NCBI GenBank assembly: GCA_030754475.1
Contig: JASMAE010000340.1
Location: forward strand, 1 to 16,281
Source of the DNA: Rhodospirillales bacterium
GTDB taxonomy: Bacteria; Pseudomonadota; Alphaproteobacteria; Rhodospirillales; JASLLV01
Length of the DNA stretch: 16,281 nt
Direction: 5' to 3'
In this document: positions 7,901 to 15,575 of the stretch, in pieces
Layout of the letters: each line of letters starts with the position of its first letter
Numbering within the stretch: position 1 is the stretch's first letter
The notes under the pieces: generated by a model
What the model saw: the letters and a program-made list of their open reading frames with translations, nothing else
Databases searched by the model: none
What the model was told of the DNA's origin: nothing
Program-made: the position numbers and the translations under genes

Positions 7901-9253
7901 TCATTTCCCGATACAGAACTCGGCAAAGATAACGTCCAGGACCTCTTCCACGTCGACCCGCCCGACGATCCGCCCGAGCGCCCGGGCGGCCAGGCGCAAA
8001 TCTTCCGCGGCAAGTTCCGGCGACGGCGCCCCGAACGCCCGATCGAGGGAATCGCGGCAGTCTTGAAGCGCGCTCCGGTGCCGCGCCCGGGTCAACGCAG
8101 CGGCTCCCGAGCCCGTGCAGCGCTGCGCGACAGCGCGTGTCACCGCATCGACAAGGCCGTCGATACCGGCCCCGGTCAGCGCCGAGACGGGACGCGCCGC
8201 GTTCCCGTTCACCGCCAAAGGCGGCGCCGGAACGCCAAGATCGGACTTGTTGATCACGACGATGGTATGGGCGTCCACCAATGCCGTCGTATGGCGATCC
8301 ACGTTGGGCCAGTGACACCCGTCGAACACCGCGAGTTTCAGGTCCGCATCTTCGGCCCGCTTGTGCGCGCGCCTGATCCCTTCGCGCTCGATGTCGACCT
8401 GGCCGCTGTCGCCGCCGGGAGCGTCGTCGCAAAGGCCGGCCGTATCGGCAACTACCACCGGGTAGCCGCCGAGGTCGAGGTGGACTTCGATCACGTCTCG
8501 CGTGGTACCGGCCACGGCCGAAACGATCGCCGCGTCCTGCCGGGCGAGAAGGTTAACGAGGCTCGACTTTCCCGCGTTCGGCGCCCCGATGACGGCGATG
8601 GAAACGCCGTCGCGAAGACGCTCGCCGTACCGGTCGTCGTTCAAATGCGAGTCCATCTCACGAGCGAGCGCCGCCGCTTGGCTTCGCACCTCATGCTCAA
8701 GATCGGGAAGATCCTCGTCGGAGAAGTCGATGGTCGCCTCCATGTGGGCGAGGGCACCGAGCAGGCGGCGGCGCCAATCCTCGACCACGCGACCCAACGC
8801 ACCGTCGAGTTGCCGCAGCGCCTGGCAACGCTGCGCCGCCGTTTCGGCGGCCACCAGATCGGCAAGGCCCTCGGCCGCCGTCAGGTCCAGCTTGCCGTTC
8901 TCGAAGGCGCGTCGGGTGAACTCACCCGCCTCGGCCACGCGCAGCCCCGAGATATTCGAAAGCGCATCGACCAGCCCGGCGACGACGGCGCGTCCGCCGT
9001 GGACGTGAAACTCGACGACGTCCTCGCCGGTGAAGCTCCGAGGCGCCGGAAACCAAGCAACGAGTCCGCGGTCCAGGATCTCGTCGGTTTCCGGATCCAT
9101 GAGCGTCGCGAGCGACAGCCTCTGGGGCGCAGCCGCGCCCCGTCGGCTGATCCGCCGAAGTGCATCCCATGCGCCGGGACCGGAGACACGGACCATCGCG
9201 CTTGCGCCCGGCCCCGCCGCGCTCGCCAAAGCAAAGATGGTGTCCGATCGCAT
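7901..9253 (-). CDS. mnmE: tRNA modification GTPase MnmE
   Basis: MnmE (TrmE) is a potassium-activated dimeric GTPase that works with MnmG on wobble uridine 34. The 450-residue product has the N-terminal folate-binding domain opening with DTIFALAS and VRVSGPGA. The inserted G domain shows GAPNAGKSS (223-231), TTRD (250-253), DTAG (270-273) and NKSD (335-338). The helical domain ends in the invariant FCIGK, whose Cys447 is the conserved catalytic-site cysteine. The start ATG at 9253 is fixed by the conserved N-terminus, although no strong Shine-Dalgarno precedes it. It lies in the same orientation as mnmG but is separated by 186 nt holding parS site 2, so it may be in a separate transcript. 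Confidence 0.98.
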   Translation of the reverse strand: MRSDTIFALASAAGPGASAMVRVSGPGAWDALRRISRRGAAAPQRLSLATLMDPETDEILDRGLVAWFPAPRSFTGEDVVEFHVHGGRAVVAGLVDALSNISGLRVAEAGEFTRRAFENGKLDLTAAEGLADLVAAETAAQRCQALRQLDGALGRVVEDWRRRLLGALAHMEATIDFSDEDLPDLEHEVRSQAAALAREMDSHLNDDRYGERLRDGVSIAVIGAPNAGKSSLVNLLARQDAAIVSAVAGTTRDVIEVHLDLGGYPVVVADTAGLCDDAPGGDSGQVDIEREGIRRAHKRAEDADLKLAVFDGCHWPNVDRHTTALVDAHTIVVINKSDLGVPAPPLAVNGNAARPVSALTGAGIDGLVDAVTRAVAQRCTGSGAAALTRARHRSALQDCRDSLDRAFGAPSPELAAEDLRLAARALGRIVGRVDVEEVLDVIFAEFCIGK

Positions 9254-9397
9254 TTCGAATTCGAGCGTGAGCCCGACCTCTACTACATATCTCTACAACA
9301 TATTGTGCTGATTAGAATTGGATAGCCAATATCAGGTATCTAACCTGGTCCGCGCGCCGCCGTCGAATAGACCCCGGGTCGCGCCGGTGCGCGGCCT
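9254..9397 (-). promoter_or_regulatory. AT-rich spacer upstream of mnmE with small palindromes
   Basis: This 144-nt gap separates the DUF6489-like gene from mnmE. Its mnmE-proximal part (about 9280-9345) is much more AT-rich than anything around it. It contains ATTGG-atag-CCAAT (9317-9330), CAGGT-atcta-ACCTG (9333-9347) and ACAA-cata-TTGT (9295-9306). A weak minus-strand promoter can be read as TTGGCT at 9329-9324 with a poor -10 near 9306-9300. Next to the DUF6489 stop, 9350-9359 can pair with 9385-9394 (10 bp, one weak pair, 25-nt loop), a possible terminator without a T-run. It most likely carries the mnmE promoter. Confidence 0.4.
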
Positions 9398-9634
9398 TCA
9401 GTCCTTCTTGCCCGTCATAGCCGCGAGGAACGCCTTTTGCAGCTGCTCCAGCCCCGAGGCGCCGGCCGGCATCCATTTGGCCAGCAGGGTCTCGGGGTCC
9501 ATGCCCTTCACCGCCGCCTCAAGACCGCTTTCGATCCCGCCCATGACGGTCTCGTTGGCGCGACGGACATCCGGAAGGCCAAAAAACTGCCGCGCTTCCT
9601 CGGCCGTACAGTCGATCTCGATTTGCACTTTCAC
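9398..9634 (-). CDS. Small DUF6489-like protein
   Basis: A 78-residue soluble protein beginning (M)KVQIEIDCTAEEARQFFGLP. It has a short beta-strand-like start, then a DPETLLAKWMPAGASGLEQL segment and a charged end AAMTGKKD. This pattern matches the small alphaproteobacterial family I know as DUF6489, whose function is unknown to me; the family name is from memory and unverified. The start is the GTG at 9634: it is preceded by AAGGGG about 8 nt upstream and gives the family-like N-terminus, while a longer in-frame start at 9679 adds an Arg-rich leader. No signal peptide or membrane segment. It lies upstream of mnmE on the same strand with a 144-nt gap and diverges from the YyaL-family gene. 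Confidence 0.75.
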   Translation of the reverse strand: MKVQIEIDCTAEEARQFFGLPDVRRANETVMGGIESGLEAAVKGMDPETLLAKWMPAGASGLEQLQKAFLAAMTGKKD

Positions 9635-9780
9635 CCGACGACCCCTTGCCAATCCGGACGCAAGGCGCGCGTGGCACACGGCGCCCGCGGCCCTGTTTCC
9701 CCGGGCGAAGTTAAGCTACGATGGCCGGGCGCGCAATCGCTCCCGACTCATTCCCCGACACCGGCGAACCGCCCTGCAAG

Positions 9781-11821
<2,041 letters not shown>

Positions 11822-11825
<4 letters not shown>

Positions 11826-12289
11826 GACACACCGCGATCCTGAGCCCGCTCGGGCCGCTGACGGTGTTCGAAGACGAAGGCGCCTTGGTGGCGATCGAGT
11901 GGGGCCGCGGCGCCGGTGGCGCTTCGAGCCCACTTCTCGAAGACGCGGCCCGGCAGCTCAACGCTTATTTCGATGCCCGCTTAGAGGTGTTCTCTCTGCC
12001 GCTCGCACCCCGCGGAACGCCCTTTCAGCAGAAGCTTTGGAAACAGCTTTCCTCCATACCCTTCGGCGAGGTCCGGAGCTACGGCGAGCTCGCGCACCTG
12101 CTCGGGGTCTCAGCGCGCGCGGTCGGCGGTGGGTGCGGTGCCAACCCCATCGCCGTCGTCATTCCCTGCCACCGTGTCATCGGCGCCGGCGAGCGTCTCG
12201 GCGGCTATTCGGGGGGAGACGGACCGGCGACGAAGCGCGCCCTGCTGGCCCTCGAGGGCGTCTCGCTGGAGCGCGGCGGCGCGGGCTGA
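11822..12289 (+). CDS. ogt: O6-alkylguanine-DNA alkyltransferase (Ogt type)
   Basis: Suicide repair protein that moves the alkyl group from O6-methylguanine in DNA to its own cysteine. The 155-residue product has the acceptor motif IPCHRVI with Cys116, the preceding Arg finger and DNA-reading helix (FGEVRSYGELAHLLGVSARAVG, about 81-102), the Asn hinge (GANPIAV) and the glycine-rich GAGERLGGYSGG loop. It has no Ada-type N-terminal Cys domain, so it is a constitutive Ogt-like rather than an inducible Ada protein. The start is a GTG at 11822 overlapping the stop of the preceding gene by 4 nt (GTGA), which implies translational coupling; if the frameshift upstream is real, that coupling would be lost. 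Residues GGGCGANP at 102-109 carry an extra Cys where relatives usually have Ala or Asn. Confidence 0.93.
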
Positions 12290-12361
12290 CGGCGGCAAGG
12301 ACCTGGTTTATCGTTGCGCGCCGCCGCGGCCCGATCGGCCGCACAAGATTGGAAGGGAACC

Positions 12362-13339
12362 ATGGCCAAGGCAATCCGCATTCACGAGCACGGCGGGCCC
12401 GAGGTTCTGCGCTTCGAGGACGTGGCCGTCGGCCGCCCGGGGCCTGGCGAGATCCGCGTGCGCCAGACGGCGATCGGGCTCAACTACATCGACGTCTATT
12501 TCCGCACCGGGCTTTATCCGGTCGGCGAGTTGCCCGCGACCATCGGGCTCGAGGGCGCCGGCATAGTCGAGGAGATCGGGCCGGACGTCGCGGGGCTTGA
12601 GGCCGGACGGCGCGTCGCCTACGCGTCACGGCCCCTTGGCGCCTATGCGGACGAGCGCCTGATCGCCGCCGAAAGTGTCGTCCCCCTACCCGATGCGATC
12701 GACGACAAGTCCGCCGCCGCCATGATGCTCAAGGGAATGACCGCCCACTATCTCTTGCACGCCTGCTACGCGGTCGCCCCGGGAGACGTGATTCTTGTGC
12801 ACGCGGCGGCCGGCGGCGTCGGCTTGATTCTCTGCCAGTGGGGCAAGCACCTGGGCGCGACCGTGATCGGTACCGTCGGGTCCGACGAAAAGGCCGACCT
12901 CGCCCGCGCGCACGGCTGTGACCATGCGATCGCGTACACGCGCGAGGACTTCGCCTCCCGCGTACGCGAGATCACGGACGGAGCCGGCGTCGCAGTGGTT
13001 TACGATTCCGTCGGCAAGGTGACCTTCGAAGGCTCGCTCGACTGCCTTCGGCCGCGCGGAATGATGGTGAGCTTCGGCAATGCGTCGGGCAAACCGGACC
13101 CGGTGGACCCGCTTGCGCTTGGCGCCCGGGGCTCGCTGTTTCTGATCCGGCCCAGCCTCGGCGATTACACCGAGACCCGCGATGCGCTCGTTGCGCGCGC
13201 CAGCGGTCTTTTCGCCGCGGTCGAGGCGGGGCACGTCAAGATCACCGTGAACCAGACCTATCCGCTGCGCGACGCGGGGCGCGCGCACGTGGATCTCGAG
13301 GCGCGCGCCACCACGGGTTCGACCGTCCTCATTCCTTGA
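12362..13339 (+). CDS. Zinc-independent quinone oxidoreductase (zeta-crystallin type)
   Basis: NADPH-dependent medium-chain reductase that reduces quinones by one electron or enones; the exact substrate cannot be told. The 325-residue product has the GroES-like N-terminal domain (MAKAIRIHEHGGPEVL, GLNYIDVYFRTGLY at 39-52), the Rossmann motif HAAAGGVG (147-154), the cofactor-specificity strand near TVGSDEKADLARAHG and the C-terminal catalytic return. The Cys/His zinc ligands of alcohol dehydrogenases are absent, as expected for QorA-like enzymes. The ATG at 12362 follows GGAAGGGAACC, a good Shine-Dalgarno; an upstream in-frame start at 12314 is not needed. It is separated from ogt by 72 nt and followed by a partial copy of its own 5' end at 13365. 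Confidence 0.93.
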   Translation: MAKAIRIHEHGGPEVLRFEDVAVGRPGPGEIRVRQTAIGLNYIDVYFRTGLYPVGELPATIGLEGAGIVEEIGPDVAGLEAGRRVAYASRPLGAYADERLIAAESVVPLPDAIDDKSAAAMMLKGMTAHYLLHACYAVAPGDVILVHAAAGGVGLILCQWGKHLGATVIGTVGSDEKADLARAHGCDHAIAYTREDFASRVREITDGAGVAVVYDSVGKVTFEGSLDCLRPRGMMVSFGNASGKPDPVDPLALGARGSLFLIRPSLGDYTETRDALVARASGLFAAVEAGHVKITVNQTYPLRDAGRAHVDLEARATTGSTVLIP

Positions 13340-13364
13340 TCGATCGGCGCGGCGCGCGAGCTCC

Positions 13365-13438
13365 GTGGTCAAGGCCATCCGCATCCACAAACACGGGGGA
13401 CCCGAGGTCCAGCGACACGCGGACGTTGTTCTAGCGCT
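13365..13438 (+). pseudogene. Remnant of a second quinone oxidoreductase gene (5' end only)
   Basis: From a GTG at 13365 the frame reads VVKAIRIHKHGGPEVQRHAD, which matches the start of the intact neighbour (MAKAIRIHEHGGPEVLRFED) at 14 of 20 residues (15 if the initiator codon is counted). At DNA level 46 of the first 60 bases agree, and many differences are at third codon positions. Similarity ends at about codon 22-25, just before the palindromic repeat that starts at 13441. The frame then runs on as unrelated sequence to 13562. This looks like the stub of a tandem paralogue whose remainder was deleted, possibly when the repeat element came to lie here. Confidence 0.75.
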
Positions 13439-13440
13439 CT

Positions 13441-13553
13441 ATCCGTGTAGTCGGCACCGGCCCGCACCGCCTTCCGCCCGCCCACGGAATGGTATACTTG
13501 GAGCGGCCCGTTGGGGGTGCGGGCCGGTGCGATTCCACTTAAACTGGATAACG
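13441..13553. repeat. Palindromic intergenic element, long copy (B)
   Basis: A 113-nt unit between the convergent genes qor and rho. It contains a perfect 15-bp inverted repeat (GCACCGGCCCGCACC at 13454-13468 and its complement at 13516-13530) around a 47-nt centre that can partly pair internally. The outer ends (ATCCGT at 13441 and ACTGGAT ending at 13549) are imperfectly inverted too. It is related to the 57-nt copy at 3265-3321, which keeps both ends but lacks most of the centre. The function is unknown; a strong RNA hairpin acting as bidirectional terminator is likely, and a mobile or REP-like origin is possible. No ORF inside. Confidence 0.7.
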
Positions 13554-13584
13554 GTCAAGTAGCGGGCGTGGAGGGTCGGCGGGA

Positions 13585-13606
13585 ATCGGGATTACGCGAT
13601 CCCGAT
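13585..13606 (-). terminator. Hairpin at the rho stop codon
   Basis: A perfect 8-bp stem (ATCGGGAT at 13585-13592 with ATCCCGAT at 13599-13606) closes the 6-nt loop TACGCG. In the rho transcript it begins at the last base of the TGA stop. No T-run follows, so it may act as a 3'-end stabiliser or weak terminator together with repeat B 32 nt further on. Confidence 0.4.
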
Positions 13607-14862
13607 CAGGTGTTCATGGCGTCGAAGAAGTCGGCGTTGTTCTTCGCGTTACGTAGCTTATCCAACAAGAACTCCATGGAGTCGACGACGCCCATGGGCA
13701 TGAGGATGCGGCGCAGCACCCACATCTTCGACAGCGTGCCCTTATCGACGAGAAGCTCTTCCTTGCGCGTGCCCGACTTCGTGATGTCGATGGTGGGGAA
13801 GGTCCGCTTGTCGGTTAGTTTGCGGTCGAGAATGATCTCGGAGTTACCGGTGCCCTTGAACTCCTCGAAGATCACTTCGTCCATGCGCGAGCCCGTATCG
13901 ATCAGCGCCGTCGAGATGATGGTGAGCGAACCGCCTTCCTCGATGTTACGGGCGGCGCCAAAGAATCGTTTGGGGCGCTGCAGCGCGTTGGCGTCGACAC
14001 CGCCGGTCAGCACCTTTCCCGAGGACGGAACCACCGTGTTGTAGGCGCGCGCGAGCCGGGTGATCGAATCGAGGAGGATCACCACGTCGCGCTTGTGTTC
14101 GACCAGACGCTTCGCCTTCTCGATCACCATTTCCGCCACTTGCACGTGGCGCGAGGCGGGCTCGTCGAAGGTCGAGCTGATCACCTCTCCGCGGACCGAG
14201 CGCGCCATGTCGGTCACCTCTTCCGGGCGCTCGTCGATGAGAAGGACGATCAAATAGCAATCGGCGTGATTTTCTGCGACGCCGCGGGCGATGTTTTGCA
14301 GCATCACCGTCTTGCCGGTTCGCGGCGGGGCCACGATCAGCGCCCTTTGGCCTTTGCCGATCGGACAGATGAGGTCGATGACGCGAAGCGTGAAGTCTTT
14401 TTCGCTCGGGTCGTCGATCTCCATCGCCAGCCGTTCGTCCGGATAAAGCGGCGTCAAGTTGTCGAAGTTGATGCGGTGGCGGGCGGCGCTCGGATCCTCG
14501 AAGTTGATGTGATTGATCTTGAGAAGAGCGAAATAGCGCTCGCCGTCCTTCGGCGCCCGGATCTGGCCCTCCACCGAATCGCCGGTGCGCAGCGCGAAGC
14601 GGCGGATCTGGCTCGGCGAGACGTAGATGTCGTCGGGGCCGGGTAGGTAGTTCGCCTCCGCCGAACGCAGAAAACCGAAGCCGTCCTGAAGCACCTCCAG
14701 GACGCCGGTCCCGAAGATCGGTACTTCGTTCACCGCCAATTGCTTGAGAATTGCGAACATCATGTCCTGCTTGCGCAGGCTCGATGCGTTTTCGATTTCC
14801 AAGTCCTCGGCATACGTAAGGAGATCGCCAGGGGATTTGGCCTTGAGTTCCTTGAGGTCCAT
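13606..14862 (-). CDS. rho: Transcription termination factor Rho
   Basis: Hexameric RNA-dependent ATPase helicase that ends transcription at C-rich rut sites. The 418-residue product (E. coli 419) has the N-terminal helical domain (KELKAKSPGDLL), the cold-shock-like RNA-binding domain with RNP1-like DGFGFLR (60-66) and the P-loop GKGQRALIVAPPRTGKT (169-185). It also has Walker B VVILLDSITRLARAYN, the Q-loop region LTGGVDANALQRPKRFFGAARNIEEGGSLT and the R-loop that follows. There is no extended Arg-rich insertion of the actinobacterial kind. The ATG at 14862 gives the usual N-terminus (MDLKELK), but its Shine-Dalgarno is weak. A long C-rich leader and a candidate promoter with a perfect TTGACA lie upstream. 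Its position next to hemJ-hemH is typical of alphaproteobacteria. Confidence 0.98.
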   Translation of the reverse strand: MDLKELKAKSPGDLLTYAEDLEIENASSLRKQDMMFAILKQLAVNEVPIFGTGVLEVLQDGFGFLRSAEANYLPGPDDIYVSPSQIRRFALRTGDSVEGQIRAPKDGERYFALLKINHINFEDPSAARHRINFDNLTPLYPDERLAMEIDDPSEKDFTLRVIDLICPIGKGQRALIVAPPRTGKTVMLQNIARGVAENHADCYLIVLLIDERPEEVTDMARSVRGEVISSTFDEPASRHVQVAEMVIEKAKRLVEHKRDVVILLDSITRLARAYNTVVPSSGKVLTGGVDANALQRPKRFFGAARNIEEGGSLTIISTALIDTGSRMDEVIFEEFKGTGNSEIILDRKLTDKRTFPTIDITKSGTRKEELLVDKGTLSKMWVLRRILMPMGVVDSMEFLLDKLRNAKNNADFFDAMNT

Positions 14863-15033
14863 TTTCGGTGGTTGTTTCCGGTCGGGCGCTGGGGGGGGGG
14901 ATTCGGGTATAGGGCCGGCTCGCGGCCATCGCCACCTGGTCAGCTCGAACTGTGTCGAGAGGTTTCAGGCACGGTGCCCGCGGCGATTCGGAGAGGGGGA
15001 AGTCCGGAACAACGGGTCCGTTCCGAAGAATCT
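14863..15033 (-). promoter_or_regulatory. C-rich rho leader with a 10-base homopolymer and upstream ATG
   Basis: If transcription starts near 15033, the rho mRNA has a leader of about 170 nt. On the minus strand it is visibly C-rich, including ten consecutive C at 14900-14891, and has a 6-bp stem (CGGAAC/GTTCCG, 15005-15025) near its 5' end. Autogenous attenuation of rho through C-rich leader sites is known in E. coli; the same here is inference. An upstream ATG at 14929 has a good Shine-Dalgarno (AGGTGG) but is out of frame with rho by one base. Confidence 0.4.
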
Positions 15034-15039
15034 GCAAAT

Positions 15040-15068
15040 AGAATTGACCAAACCTCTTGACGTGTCAA
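15040..15068 (-). promoter_or_regulatory. Candidate sigma-70 promoter of rho
   Basis: On the minus strand a perfect TTGACA (15068-15063) is followed after exactly 17 nt by AATTCT (15045-15040), a weak -10, inside a clearly AT-richer patch. The -35 is part of a 12-bp palindrome TTGACGTGTCAA (15057-15068) that could also be an operator. It lies in the 261-nt gap between the hemJ stop and the rho start, in the right orientation. Confidence 0.5.
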
Positions 15069-15123
15069 ATAGAGTTTTTTGCGCCCCGCGCAAGCGCCAC
15101 GCACGGACGCAGACCGGACGGGA

Positions 15124-15573
15124 TCAGAAGGGCTCAACTATAGCGAGAATCACAATCATGATCATCAACACCGTCGGTGCTTCGTTGATGATCCGGAAGA
15201 ACCGCTCCGAGCGACGGTTGCGGTCATGGGCGAAATCGGCTCGCCAGCGCGCCATGAGCCAATGCAAGATCGCGAGGCCGATCACGCCCGCGAGCTTGAC
15301 GAAAAACCAGCCTGCGGTCCAAACGCCGGACCCGGCCTCGAGAACGAGGATGGCGCCGAACAAGGACGCTGCGGCCATGGCCGGCGTCATGATCGCGCGC
15401 AGAAGACGCCGCTCCATCACCTTCAGCGTCTCGGAAAGCTCCGAGCCCGGCTTGGCGCGGCTGTGGTAAACGAAAAGGCGCGGCAGATACAAGAGCGCGG
15501 CCATCCATGCGATCACGCTGATCACATGCAGCGCCTTGACCAAGAGATAGGCGGTCCCCGAGAGCCCCAGCAC
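15124..15573 (-). CDS. hemJ: Protoporphyrinogen IX oxidase HemJ
   Basis: Membrane enzyme that oxidises protoporphyrinogen IX to protoporphyrin IX, the step before ferrochelatase. The 149-residue product has the family signature YLLVKALHVISVIAWMAALLYLPRLFVYH (residues 9-37), with the conserved His16, and four membrane segments: about 9-29, then AIMTPAMAAASLFGAILVL, GWFFVKLAGVIGLAILHWLM and APTVLMIMIVILAIV. The GTG at 15573 is chosen because it puts the signature near the N-terminus and sits 6 nt after a run of eight G that serves as Shine-Dalgarno. Longer in-frame reading back to 15654 only covers the end of hemH and is Arg/Gly-rich. hemH ends 2 nt before the start, so the genes are coupled. 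Confidence 0.95.
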   Translation of the reverse strand: MLGLSGTAYLLVKALHVISVIAWMAALLYLPRLFVYHSRAKPGSELSETLKVMERRLLRAIMTPAMAAASLFGAILVLEAGSGVWTAGWFFVKLAGVIGLAILHWLMARWRADFAHDRNRRSERFFRIINEAPTVLMIMIVILAIVEPF

Positions 15574-15575
15574 GC

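Noticed and set aside
8063..9325. 420-residue plus-strand open frame over mnmE
   Set aside because: It lies wholly opposite the certain mnmE gene, has no recognisable motif and is a typical product of high GC content.
12326..12342. Hairpin GCGGCC/GGCCGC between ogt and qor as a terminator
   Set aside because: Short, GC palindromes are common here by chance, there is no T-run, and the qor Shine-Dalgarno follows directly.
13946..15037. 363-residue minus-strand open frame overlapping rho and its leader
   Set aside because: Arg/Pro-rich low-complexity product in a shifted frame of rho; not a gene, although its internal ATG at 14929 is discussed as an upstream start.
15075..15101. T6 run and GCGC hairpin after hemJ as a terminator
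   Set aside because: On the transcribed minus strand the hairpin is followed by A6, not T6, so it cannot be an intrinsic terminator for hemJ; on the plus strand the T-run comes before the stem.
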